Positions 36,447 to 47,601 of a stretch of DNA of 64,000 nt are shown piece by piece. The stretch lies in contig JAMXSV010000006.1 in assembly GCA_027559495.1 (NCBI GenBank), forward strand, positions 1,426,001 through 1,490,000, in the 5' to 3' direction. The DNA comes from Aurifilum marmelostoma. Its lineage: Eukaryota > Ascomycota > Sordariomycetes > Diaporthales > Cryphonectriaceae. Numbering within the stretch: the first letter of the stretch is position 1; each line of letters begins with the position of its first letter. The translations under genes were made by a program, and so were the position numbers. The notes under the pieces are model-generated. The model did not search any database. It was not told the origin of the DNA and worked only from the letters and a program-made list of their open reading frames with translations.

Positions 36447-38719
36447 TCACTCGTCCTCCTCGTCATCCCAGTGCTGGGTCTCGTGCTTGACGAGCTCAGT
36501 CATCTCGGGCCCCTTGAAGATGGAGCTGTCGGGCTCGCTGGACCGGGGGACCTTGCCGAGGTTCTCTCCATCAAAGACCGTGCCGATGCTCTCTATCCAC
36601 CGGCGACGTCTCTCCATCAGGGTCTTGGTGAGGTCACCTATGCCGGGCCTGGCAATGCCTGCTGCGGCTGCGGCTGCCCCTGCAGCGCCAGGCCGTGCCT
36701 TCTTCTTGGACTTGCCCATAGTACGTGTCCTCTTCAGATAGGCAGCCTGCACCTGGCCGTCCAGGTCCTCCAGGATGGTCTGGTATTCCTGGAAGGCCAT
36801 GCGCTCGCGGACCAGCTCCGACAGCTTGGCCTTGCGCGCACCGTTGATGAGCATCTGCTCGCGCAGGCGGTCCTGCAGCAGCCGCAGTCTTGCAGCAACC
36901 TCGTCATCATAGGCACCATCATAGTCGGCGCGGGACTCTTCTGGCTGTGGCTGCTCTGGGTCTGGGTCCGGGAGGAAACCAATGTGGCGGAGCTCCTGCT
37001 TAATGCGCTCCTCGACCTGGTTGTAGTCCAGCTTTGGATGGGTGGCCTTCTTCCAGGTCTCCGAGTTGGACTCGGGCATGTGCGAGGCAGGCGACAGCTC
37101 ACGCTCGGCAGGCTGCCCGTTGGCCTGCAGGCCCGGTGCCCCATCAAAGCTGTCGACGCCATTCATGGACACATCGAGGCTCCCGTTCAGGTCACCATTC
37201 ACGCCGTTGGAGAGTGGCTTTCCGTCGTCGCTTGTCTCAGCTCGACACTCGGGCCGCATGGCCTGGAGGAGGCGAGACAGGAGCGGGCCGACAGACAGCT
37301 TGTCGGTCTCGGCAATGTCATCGGACATCTGCTCGATGCCCCCGCGGGCGTGGTTGGGGTCTAGCTTGTCCGGTGTCGAGTCGATGGCCATGGCGCCATC
37401 CTCCTCTGCCCAGACTTCGGTGTAGTGCTTCTTGCCCCGCTTGGGCAGGATGAAGGGGGTCACCCTGTCGCCGCGCTCTCGAAGGAACGCCAGGTCTTCT
37501 TCGGTGAAGGGCCGAAAGTATGGCTCGATGTAGGTGGAAAAGGTGTTGAAGGCGATCTGGTTGGACGGCTTGGCGCTGCTGAAGTCCTTGTCCGGGGGGA
37601 CACCGGCGACCAGATCTGCAAGGTCGCTCTTGGGATACGTGGAGACCGACGTGGCCTCCTTGATGTCCTCGTCTGTCATGCTGTCCCAGTCGACCTTGGT
37701 AATCTCGTACACGGTGGGGTCGGGAAACGTGGAAGGGTCGTCGCCGAACGTGTTGGCCTGGGGTACGCGGGGCGGGGGAGGGGCGCCGTCGTCGTCTGAG
37801 CTGGAGTCGGAGTCATCGTCGTCGTTGTCCTCCTCCTTCTTGGCAGGCTTGTTCTTGTCGTCGACGTCCATCGCGCTGGGGGTCGCAGGAGCGACAGGTG
37901 AGAGGGAGGACGATGCAGAGTCGTTGCCACGCGACAGCTTGCGGGGCTTGTTGGAATCGCGCAGCGGAGATGAGCGTTCTGTGGCAGTGGTTGTGGTTGT
38001 TAGTGGGTGTTGATAGGCCAACTAGAGTTTGGATGAAAGAAAAAGAAGAAGAAAAAAAGGTCGAGGCAGGCAGACAGGCAGACATGTCGGCCAGATAGCA
38101 GCAACAAGGAAGCCCAGAGACTGAAAATAAAAGAAGCACACCAACAAACAACCCCACCCGATACATGTTTTGTATCCCGCCACAACCAACTTGGAGAGAC
38201 AAGTCTCGAAAAGGAGAGCGTTGCCAACTGACCTATATTGCCGTCTTGAGGCGCCAGGCTGTCGGCTGCCTTTCTCTTCTTCTTGTTGGCCTTATTCGCC
38301 TTTCTGGTGCGCTCCTCATCCTCGGCGCGCTGGCGCTCCTCCTCCCGACTCCTCTCGGCGGCGACCTCGTCCATCCTGGCCCTGAGCTCGCCGACGAGCA
38401 GGCGCATGCCCCGGTCGCAGAAGCTGCTCCGCCTCTCGAGGGTGTCCTGGAGGCGCTGGAAGCGGGTCATGACGCCGTCGAGGCTTCTGGACTCGGGCAT
38501 GTGCGAGTTGGAGCCATTCTGGTCGACCACGTCCTCGTACGTGATGTTGCGGAAGGACTCGTACGAGAGCTCGAGGTACTCTGTCGACTTGTTCTCGATG
38601 GGGGGCAGGGAGGCCGACGGCGGGATCGAGCTGGGCGTGGTGTTGCGGCTGCGCTGGCGGGCGATGGCACCGGCCCCTTTCTTGCCGGTGCCCTTCTGAC
38701 TCGACGACGCAGGAGGCAT
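36447..38719 (-). CDS. NGG1: Ada3/Ngg1, SAGA histone acetyltransferase subunit
   Basis: Subunit of the Gcn5-Ada2-Ada3 acetyltransferase module of SAGA, a nuclear transcription co-activator. Two exons: 38719-38233 and 37978-36447, joined G|AA to read NIGERSSPLRDSNK, with a 254-nt intron; about 672 aa. N-terminal half: PPIENKSTEYLELSYESF, the helical RFQRLQDTLERRSSF block and a Lys/Arg run (KANKANKKKRKA). A disordered acidic segment (DNDDDDSDSSSDDD) follows. The conserved C-terminal half has FSTYIEPYFRPFTEEDLAFL and a long helix (RLRLLQDRLREQMLINGAR), then a tail ending KHETQHWDDEEDE. Everything reads in frame. The assignment rests on the overall block order known for fungal Ada3. It is divergent from BTA1. 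Confidence 0.86.
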
Positions 38720-40071
38720 GACTGTTCTGGTGAATCTGGTTCTTCAGAGGCAAGGAAAGATGAGCGTCTTCTGGTTCCACGAGGCCATGGAGGGGAGAGA
38801 ATCCGGGGGCGAGGCAGGGGCGGTAGCAGCTATGCGCCTCTGCGACAGGCCGGCTTTATCAACGACAACGGACAGCGAGCGCCAGAGGTCATTGGTATCG
38901 AGAATCGACTCGGCGCCAGGCGATGTGGGTCATGAGAAGCTATGGGTCATCTGATGGGACGAGCAAGTGCGCGAGGAAGAGGGTCGTGTCGCGTTGTTGA
39001 GGCTCCCGGGCTGACGGACGCGGAGGTGGGACCAGCCGGCGACATTGACAAAGATGAAGAGAAGAGAGCACAGCCACATGCAGCTGGGGGGTGGAGGTGG
39101 TTGTGTGTGGCTTGGACATGTGTGGCTGGACAGAGCATCATCCGTTTCCTAGTGCCAAGGTAGTGTGTATTATGTAACACTGTCCCTCTTGTCATTTCTA
39201 CTCATCCTCGACGAACTGATCACATCATCCTCTCCTTCTCGCCTCTAAATAATCACTTATTGGCCTCACTAACTTGCATACCAGCGTGTCATGATCACCT
39301 ATCCCACTTCCCTTACCCTAAAGAGGAGGACAAGAACGAAGAACGAGACTTTCCCAACCCAGGAATCGAGGCACAAGAGGGCGGAGATGTGCTGCCTCCC
39401 TCCTCTCTTTTGCCGACGCTCAGCGCCACGCATGGGTGCTGCTGGACCGCACTGACGATCGCATCAATAGCTCTGCAGTCTTATGCAGGAAGAATCGTTT
39501 TCGACGTCGTGACTCAACAGAGTTGATGGGGTATCGCCTGCGACTGCAACGCGGACGAGCACGCCAATGCCATCAAAACCGTATGGAGGGCAGATTCGCA
39601 AATGGCGCAGACACATGCCTTAAGCGGGTGATGCTGATTGGCTGTCCCGCCGAGCCACCACGCCAGAGCGTGAAGCTTGGCCGAGGGATGCGACGCCGGT
39701 GTGGGGTCCTCTCATCGATCAGGGTCCTCCCTTTTGCACGATAGAGGATCAATTGAGCCGGTTGCAGCACCACGAGCATTGCTTTCCGAGGGCACATGGC
39801 TCGATGCCACTCTCTCGTGCTCCCTCTCTATAGCTGTCTCCTTCAGGCAAGCCGATGGGTAAGTACTATGGTACGTATAGGTAGAGACACTCGGGGTAAT
39901 GTAGATGCTCGGGTCAGGTAGTTTGGCTTTCAATGAGTAAGTATTTCTGTTGAGGACTACCCTCCCCTCTGTGTCTCCTCCTCTTGTGTGTGTCTCCTCT
40001 GCTTCTTTCTCTATAGTCTCTAGCCTTGACTCAACGTCTGGAAACAATTCTCGTTATTGCTTCAACACATT

Positions 40072-40111
<40 letters not shown>

Positions 40112-40136
40112 CAAATTCTTGCAATGAGAGAGTATC
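38720..40136. promoter_or_regulatory. Divergent region, Ada3 / BTA1
   Basis: 1.4 kb between divergent start codons. I found no CACGTG here on either strand. A (CT)n tract of about 36 bp (40073-40108) ends 28 bp before the BTA1 start codon and probably lies in its core promoter or 5' leader. No gene seen. Confidence 0.45.
40073..40108 (+). repeat. (CT)n tract just upstream of BTA1
   Basis: Uninterrupted CT dinucleotides ending 28 bp before the ATG at 40137. CT-rich tracts at this position are common in fungal core promoters and leaders. Confidence 0.75.
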
Positions 40137-42828
40137 ATGGCTTCTCTTGGTGGTAACATGTTACCTCCACAAATGGATTCCAAAATCGTCTATGCTGGCA
40201 TTGCTGGCGTGGTTTGTTTTGCCATTGGCCTGTCTCGGGTCTTTGCAGACAGCTCCAGCAAAAGCAGCCATGATGAGACGCCAGGGCTCATCAAGTCTCT
40301 GTTGTTATTCGCCTACTCCTGCTTCTTGAAGCCTCACGAGGGTGACGGCAAGGGCACGCAGCAGGACGCACTCGAGTCCTTCTATAAGAAGCAGGCGGGT
40401 ATTTACGATAGCACGAGAGGCACTCTCCTCAGAGGCCGTGAGGATATGCTGGCGCTGGTAGCCGCCCAGCTGGAAGCCAAGGCAGAGAAGAGCGTCACGG
40501 CGAAGGGAGACGGGGTTGTCAAGAGGGTCTGGGTTGATGTGAGTCTTAGCAACATGCATACTCTTGCCGGTCTTGTCATCTAATTTCTGATCACAACAGG
40601 TTGGCGGTGGCACTGGGTTCAGCATTGAGGCCATGAACCAGTTTGTCAGTGTGCCCGAGTTCTTCTCGAGCGTCTACCTGGTCGACTTCTCTCCTTCTCT
40701 GTGCGAGGTTGCCCGCAAGCGTTTCGCCCGCCTGGGCTGGAACAATGTGCAGGTCATTTGCGAGGATGCGAGAAAGTTCAAGCTTGAAGATTACGAAAGT
40801 GATCTCCCGGGGATCCGGTCACCAGCCGTGCGGGCTCCCAGCAGCTACTTTGCTGACAGGCGTCCCGAGCATGGCGGCGCTGATCTGATTACCATGTCGT
40901 ACAGCCTGTCTATGATTGTATGTCACGAGGTGATGGCGAGAGGGCCTTGACGGAAGCCTACTAACTAATGTCCCTTCTTGCAGCCTGATTACTATTCTGT
41001 CATTGATTCGTTGACCTCTCTGCTGTCGCCCGATGGGGTCATGGGAGTGGTCGACTTCTATGTGCAGTCCCAGGTCGACATCAACTTCCGGAACTACACC
41101 GGCGGTCTTGTCAACCGCCATGTCAACTTTCTCGGGCGCACGTTCTGGAGGGCCTGGTTTGACGTCGACAGGGTCGGGCTTGAGCCCAGCCGCCGTGACT
41201 ATCTCGAGTATCGGTTTGGCACCGTCCTCGGCGCTAACTTCCGCAACAAGATGCTGGGAGCCATCCCCTACTACGTCTGGCTGGGCTGCCACAAGAAGCC
41301 GTTTGCCTCGTCCAGCCTGCCCCATGAGATTGTCGAGTACGTGGACTCGCTGGTGACCGAGTCGCCGTGCCTGGTCCCTGCCAACGCCCCCAACGCCCTG
41401 ACCCGCGCCGTCCAGAGGACAGCCCCCGAGATACGGTCCAAGGCGTTTGACGCGGCCGTGGGCAACCTGGCCTCCAACCTGCCCCTGCCGGCCTTCTTCT
41501 ACCAGAACCACCACTGGCGCATCTACTACGACGAGCGGCTGAAGAAGCACACGCAGTTCAGGGACGAGTACATCTACGCCTTCACCTGGGAGGACTCGCG
41601 CGTCGACGCCCGGATCCTCAACCTCCAGTCCGACGACGTCGTCCTGGCCATCTGCAGCGCAGGCGACAACATCCTCTCGTACCTGATGCAGGGGCCGGCC
41701 CGCGTCCACGCCGTCGACCTGAACCCGGCCCAGTGTCACCTCCTGGAGCTGAAAGTGGCCGCGTACAGCGCGCTGCCCTATGAGGACTTTTGGAGGATCT
41801 TTGGCGAGGGCAGGCACCCGGGGTTCCGCCAGCTGCTCCTCTCCAGGCTGTCCCCCCACCTGTCCAGCCGCGCGTTCCAGTACTGGCTCAGCAGGGCACA
41901 CGTCTTCACCAGCGAGCGGGGCCGGGGCTTGTACGACACGGGCGGGTCCAAGCACGCCATCAGGGTGATGCGCTGGGTGGCACGAGTCTTTGGCCTGCAG
42001 CGCGCCGTCCGGGACATGCTGGAGGCCAAGACGCTCAACGAGCAGCGCGAGATCTGGCGCGCCTCCATCCGGCCCGCGATGCTCTCGGCCGCCGTCAACC
42101 GCCTCGTCGTCTCGCAGGAGGCCTTCCTCTGGGCGGCCCTCGGCGTGCCCAAGAACCAGCTCGCCATGATCGAGGCAGACCACGCAGCAGCAGCAGCAGC
42201 AGCAGCAGCAGCCAGCAGCAGCAGCGACCAGCCAGGCCGACGGCCCACGCGCTCCCAGGCGGTCTGGAACTACATGGTGGACACGCTGGACCCGGTGGCC
42301 GAGGGCACCCACCTGGCGGCCGACAACCCGTACTACCACGTCTGCCTGGCGGGCGAGTTCTCGCGCCGGTGCCACCCGGAGTACCTCAGCCCGCAGGCCC
42401 ACGCGCGGCTGTCCCGGGCCGGGGCGCTGGACGGGCTGCGCATCCACACGGACGAGCTGGACGAGGTCATCGCGCGCATCACGCCGGGGACCCTGACGGC
42501 GGCGGTGGTCATGGACTCGATGGACTGGTTCGACCCGCGCGGGCCCGAGGCCGGGGCGCAGGTGCGCAGGCTGAACCGGGCGCTGCGCATGGGCGGGCGC
42601 GTGATGCTGCGCAGCGCGGCGCGGGCGCCCTGGTACGTCAAGGTGTTTGAGCAGTGCGGGTTCTCGGCCCGGCGGCACGGGGAGCGGGTGCCGGGCGGGG
42701 GGGCTTGTATCGACCGGGTCAATATGTATGCCAGCTGCTGGGTCCTGACCAAGACGTCTCACCTGCCGCCGCCTACGCCGGATATGAAGGGTGCTGTGGG
42801 GGCGGAGATGGACAGCCTTTGTATTTGA
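40137..42828 (+). CDS. BTA1: Betaine lipid (DGTS) synthase
   Basis: Makes diacylglyceryl-N,N,N-trimethylhomoserine from diacylglycerol and S-adenosylmethionine, a phosphorus-free membrane lipid used when phosphate is scarce; acts at the ER. Three exons: 40137-40538, 40600-40917, 40984-42828; about 854 aa, all phase 0. The N-terminus has a membrane segment (IVYAGIAGVVCFAIGL). A Rossmann methyltransferase follows (VDVGGGTGFSIEAM, VYLVDFSPSLCEVA, DLITMSYSLSMIPDYY). The C-terminal half is the BtaA/DUF3419 aminocarboxypropyl transferase (YIYAFTWEDSRVD, LAICSAGDNILSYL, VHAVDLNPAQCHLLELK, VMDSMDWFD). An Ala-run encoded by GCA repeats (about 42187-42220) is inserted before the SSSSDQ linker. The neighbour PHO-4 points the same way functionally. 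Confidence 0.93.
42183..42226 (+). repeat. BTA1: (GCA)n coding microsatellite in BTA1
   Basis: Tandem gca units encode an alanine run followed by serines, in the poorly conserved linker before the last part of the BtaA-like domain. Confidence 0.85.
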
Positions 42829-43604
42829 GGGTATTGATTGTTCTTGGTATTGAAATGCTTGCTTTCTTTTTGGTATCAGCTACGAGAAGAGTAGGTGTGG
42901 TAGTATACATGTGAGACATATCAGTGGTCAGGTATACAGCCCGCGTCGATGCAAGGTCAGATGATGATCTACTCTGGACAACGACATGGGATGCTACAAT
43001 CGATCTACCACACGCACGTACCAACAGATACACCCCGCATTCCAGCTAGACACCCGTTCATCCGGCTGCATAACCACCCTGTGGCCATCTACCAATGCGA
43101 CAGCTCGGCCGCCCATGCTCATCCCCAAACTGTGCCAGGCCATGTCAGCCTGCAGTATCGAATCAGCAGGGTGGCCGGCTATTCTGGAGGATCCTATTGG
43201 AGAGGCGAGGGTGATCACCACGGCCTATATTCTGCATGGTCACTGAGTAAGCTGTGCTTCGATGTTGTGCTCTGTGTGTATGTTGGGGGGGGGGGGGGTG
43301 TGTCTCTGAACACCGGGCTATGATATCTCGTCAAATTTCACTACCAGTCCCTCCCTCTTTTCTCATCCTCAGTTCATTTCCCTCTTCTTATTCTTCTTCC
43401 TTCTCATATCTTCACCAGGCTGGCATATTCATCCTCTACCAGGCTTCCTACTTCTATCCTCTCTGATCGCGTCTCAAGACTGTCTTGCCCTGATCGACAC
43501 CAACAGAACATAGAATCATTATATTCCTTACACTCCAATCATATTCTTCTTCGACTTTGAGCTTAGACCCTACTCCATATCCAGCTCCTCCAAATATACC
43601 AGTC
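42829..43604. other. 3' region of BTA1, no gene seen
   Basis: Contains a G-run at about 43284-43297 and a CT-rich stretch (43340-43420). Nothing coding is recognised. Confidence 0.4.
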
Positions 43605-44145
43605 ATGGCCTGTCCAGAGAACCAGCTCGTCAACACCACACCAGACACCCAGGCCTCAAAGCAGGTCCCCGCCTCTTCCGCACACACTGCGGACGCCGAT
43701 ACCAACAATAATAACAACTCAGCCATGGCCTCTACACCTCCCACCGACCAGGATCCCACTCACCACGACGACGCCGCCGCCGCCACCCAAGCCTTCTCTT
43801 CTCCCGCCCCCTACCTCGCCGGGCATCTCGCGCAGAACCACCCCCGCCCCTAACAATCTGACAAGCGCCGCTGTCACCGGCCACCAGCCATCCCTCCCGC
43901 TCATCACCACCGCCGCAGACCTCGGACGGCATGTTCCCGCCGAAAGGCCAGACCAGCAGGGAGATCAGGCAGGTGGCGAGCTGGCTAGTGATATGTCTGG
44001 CAAGGAGAGGAAGAAGGAGGGGTGGTGGCGGTGTGTGAAGTATCTAGAGAGGAACTGGATCCGGGAGGCGTGGGATGGTCAGGGTGGTGATAGTCGGCGG
44101 TATGAGAGTTGGAATTCAGCGGTCCTGATTGACTGCTTGGTCTAA
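43605..44145 (+). pseudogene. Doubtful small gene in two frames
   Basis: From the ATG at 43605 (good context, gtcATGgcc) one frame reads MACPENQLVNTTPDTQASKQ… to a stop at about 43853. From about 43770 the next frame is open to a TAA at 44143-44145 and looks more protein-like, ending with a Trp-rich, charged block: KEGWWRCVKYLERNWIREAW. A spliced gene, a one-base error in the C-rich region (43790-43850) or chance could all explain this. No family recognised. It lies between the 3' ends of BTA1 and PHO-4. Confidence 0.28.
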
Positions 44146-44442
44146 TGAATACGGGAGATAGACCATGGTTCAAGGACAGGAGGAGAGACACGGGCATCTT
44201 TTGGTACTCCCCAAGTCTTTGGTTCATGTGGTTGATTATTATTGGTTTTATTTTCATCTATTTTCATCCCTCGAAATTCCCAATATTAGGATGCAATTTT
44301 TCTTCCAAAGCCTCGAGGCTCATCCACACAAAAAAACATTCTATACAAAATCAACAGAGGTATCTCAGAATCCCAAAAAAAGAATGCACCCTTTCCATCC
44401 CAATCCACCCCCCAAAAATGCTCTACAGACGAAAAGTCTTTT

Positions 44443-46475
44443 TCAAGAAGAGAAATGAGGCGCATTGAGGAACAGCCCCATCAGCACGCCGCCCAGAGTG
44501 CCGGCAATGGGGATGGTGAGGATCCATGCGGTGAGGAGCAGGCCGATGCGCTGGAAGTTGACGGCCTTGAGGGTGCCGTTGCAGAGGCCGACGCCGACGG
44601 TGGCGCCCGTGATGCACATGGAGGTCGAGACGGGGAGCGAGTACTGCGAGAAGATGAGCACGGTGACGGCGGCGCCCATCTCCATGGAGCAGCCTCGGCT
44701 GGGGCTGTGGTAGGTGATCTTGTTTCCCATGACTGTGCGGAAGCAGGTCAGTATGATGCCACGGGTGTGTGTTTGTTGTCGTCATGGGTAACCGGGGATA
44801 ATAAAGCACTCACCCTTCATGATGTTGTATCCGTACGTGATCAGGCCCAGCGAGATGGTGGCAGACAGGACGGCCAGCTGCCACACGGGGACGGTGGCCT
44901 TGGAGGCGGCGGCATCCCCCGTGTGCCAGGCCGAGTAGATGACGGCCCAGGGCCCGACCGAGTTGCCGATGTCGTTGGCGCCGTGGGCAAACGAGGCGGT
45001 GCAGGCCGTCAGGATCTGCACAAACGAGTACGTGTGCTCGACCTCGTTGGGGTACTTCTGGGCGTGGGCGTAGACGCGCTGCATGCGGTCGCCCTCGGGG
45101 GTGCCGGCGATGCCCGTCTGCGCGGCGTGGATGTCGTAGTGCAGGCCGTACAGCAGGGCGACGACGAGCTGGGCGGGCAGGCGCTTGAGCAGGAGGCGGA
45201 TGTTGTGCAGCTCGTACATCTGGCCGGCGCCCATGGGGTTGTCGTGGAGGAGGCGCATGGCCCAGCCCAGGGGGCCCCTCTTCCTCCGCAGGCGGGCGTG
45301 GAACCTGGCCTCGCCCTCGGCCATGAGCTCCTTGTACGACGAGGCCTGGTGGGCGACCTCGTTGGTGACGGCCTGCTTCTCGCTGTCGGCGGCGGTCGGG
45401 GTGGAGGACCGGGTGTCCTTGAGCTCGGGGGCGGGGGCGGTGGTGGTGTGGTGGTGGTGGTGGTGGTGGTCCTCGTCGTCGCCGTCGTCATCGTCGTCGT
45501 CCGAGTTCTGGACCACCTCGTAGTTGGGGACCTTGGCCTTCTCGCTGTCGGCAGGGGCGGGCCTCCTGAACAGCAGGGGCCCGTAGATGAACTGCCACCA
45601 CTTGAGGGTGTAGTCCTTCTTGACGATCTTGGCGTGGACAAAGGGCACAAAGAACAGGGCGGCCAGCAGGGCGACGCCGGCGCCGGTGCCCATGGTGACG
45701 CTGGCGACGTACCAGCCGGGCTTCTTGTTCAGGCCCAGGTTGGGGGAGCCCTTGTAGACGATGGACAGGGTGCAGATGGTGCCGGCGATGAGGAAGAAGA
45801 AGGGCGAGGACCAGACGGCCCAGGGCACCGGGTTGCTGCGGACGTGGACGACGAGCTTGATGAGCATGAAGATGGAGGCGGCGAAGCCGGCCGAGATGGC
45901 CGGGGCCATGCCCAGGCCGGCAAAGATGGCGCCCAGGCCCTTGCCCTTGTTCCACCCCCACTGGACCTGCGAGGCGCCGACGGTGGCGATGCCGACGCCG
46001 GCCACGGCCGAGATGAGCGAGTAGGTCGACGAGACGTGGGCCGAGTGGCGGGTGCACCACATGACCCAGGACGAGGCCGCCGCCAGGGCGCAGGTGAAGG
46101 CCAGCATCTGCACGCCGGCGTTGTCGCGGAAGGCCGAGTTGGGGATGATGCCGTTCTTGATGGTGTCGGCCGTCCTGGCCCCGACCGTGATGGCGCCCAG
46201 CATCTCGAAGATGGTGCCCAGGACCATGGCCTGCCTGTAGGTGATGGATCTCGACGACACGCTGGTGGCCCACGCGTTGGCGACATCATCTGTTTGTGAG
46301 AGAAGGGAAATGTTGTCAGTCAGTCGGGATCGATTATTGTCATGAGCCTAACCACCTTGACTGTTCTGCACCACACAACTCAACCCCGTCCTCACTTACT
46401 GGCTCCGTTGTTAAAGGCATCGAGCATGGCAAACAAGGTGCCAATGGCAAACACATAAGTATATTGGTCCAACAT
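44443..46475 (-). CDS. pho-4: PHO-4 phosphate permease (Pi:cation symporter)
   Basis: High-affinity Na+/phosphate symporter of the PiT (PHO-4) family in the plasma membrane. Exons 46475-46400, 46289-44814, 44732-44443; about 613 aa. N-terminal PiT signature: AMLDAFNNGANDVANAWATS (spliced between A and NDV). The repeated C-terminal signature is LTACTASFAHGANDIGNSVG, and GCSMEMGAAVTVLIFSQY follows near the end. Many hydrophobic helices flank a large central loop that holds an Asp run and seven His (EDHHHHHHH) from GTG/ACC repeats at about 45440-45470. The N. crassa homologue is derepressed by phosphate starvation through NUC-1. It is convergent with BTA1. Upstream lie three CACGTG boxes (47338-47601). 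Confidence 0.95.
45438..45500 (-). repeat. pho-4: Poly-His/poly-Asp coding repeats in PHO-4 loop
   Basis: Trinucleotide runs encode six Asp, then DDED and seven His and three Thr in the cytosolic loop between the two PiT halves. This is probably repeat expansion. Confidence 0.75.
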
Positions 46476-46747
46476 CTTGCTCCAGACGTTGTGCCCGTGA
46501 AGGCGAGCCTCGGATCAGATGCGAGAAGAAGAAGAAGAAGAAGAAAAAAGGACAACAATAATAGATGCTGGAGCCGAACCGAACCAGAAGGGGATGATTT
46601 TCCAAAGAGAACCAGAGTTTAATTCCCAGCGGAGAGGAGCCCTCCGCAGCTCTATATACTCAGATATATTCCCTCCCATTCTCGCCTCGGGATGCATTAA
46701 ACTCAACTGACCAGCTGCCAAATCCTCGCTCGCCCACCCACGCACCA

Positions 46748-46750
<3 letters not shown>

Positions 46751-46782
<32 letters not shown>
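46751..46782. repeat. (TC)n tract upstream of pho-4
   Basis: Plus-strand TC dinucleotides, GA-rich in the direction of pho-4 transcription. Confidence 0.8.
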
Positions 46783-46784
<2 letters not shown>

Positions 46785-47337
46785 CCTCCCCCTATCTCTT
46801 AACCTTTCCCGCGGCGCTGGTCTCGGCCCCATATCCCACCCACCTCATCCCGACCACATAGAGCCACGAGCAAGGTTGGACGGCGTCTTCCCTTCCCCCC
46901 CCACCCAAAAAAGACCAGAGAGGGGCCCTGCCGAGAGGCACGTTGTCCAACCTGAGGCTCTGACTTGCACACGCGCGCCCGAAGCTTCCTCCCGGCTAGC
47001 CCAGAGCAAATCTGTCTGTCTGCTTCTGGACAGTCCGCCGGGCCAAGCCTTCCTTGGTGTATGCCCTCCAGAACTGGGGTTCACCCTTCACGCCGGCAGC
47101 GAGGCCTGCGCAGAGGTGGGAGGGGAGAGGGGATGAGAATTTTCTGTTACTTAGCAAGCTTGGCGGAGGCCCAGCCCGATGGCGTGGGCCGCCCTCCCCG
47201 GGCGAGGGGCGGGCTGGCTCTATATAGGGAGCCCCCCAGGGCCGCGTCGGGACAAGGCTCTTGGCGCCGCTTGGCGGTCAGCCCGTCTGGGGCAGATGGC
47301 TTTCTCTGTCTCGCCTATGAAAGACGTTGAAGGCGTG

Positions 47338-47601
47338 CACGTGGGCCTGGCGAGCCTCACCACAGGCTTGCTGTCGTCTGTAATGTTTTGGCACGGGTCT
47401 TGGACTTTTGGCATCCCATCTGGCTGCGCTGGTCTGATCATTGCGCCACAGTCTCCATACGGGTTGCGTGGTCTTTGTTTCTACTACTGGAGATTTAATG
47501 AAGGTGCTAGAAAAATTCAGTCTTCTATGGCAGATTCTGGGCACGTGGTGATTAATTACAGTATACATGAGGCGCAAGGCTCGGTCAAGGGCGCCCACGT
47601 G
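47338..47601. promoter_or_regulatory. Cluster of three CACGTG boxes (putative NUC-1/Pho4 sites)
   Basis: CACGTG at 47338-47343 (plus strand CACGTGGG), 47542-47547 (CACGTGGT) and 47596-47601 (minus strand CACGTGGG). CACGTGGG is the high-affinity site of yeast Pho4, and NUC-1 is its filamentous-fungal counterpart. The boxes lie about 0.86-1.13 kb upstream of the pho-4 start codon. Confidence 0.55.

Noticed and set aside
40819..42762. 647-aa antisense open frame over BTA1
   Set aside because: Composition shadow of a GC-rich third codon position; no motif, and BTA1 is clearly real.
44455..46299. 614-aa plus-strand frame opposite PHO-4
   Set aside because: Gly/Asp/Val-rich mirror of the phosphate permease, no recognisable domain.
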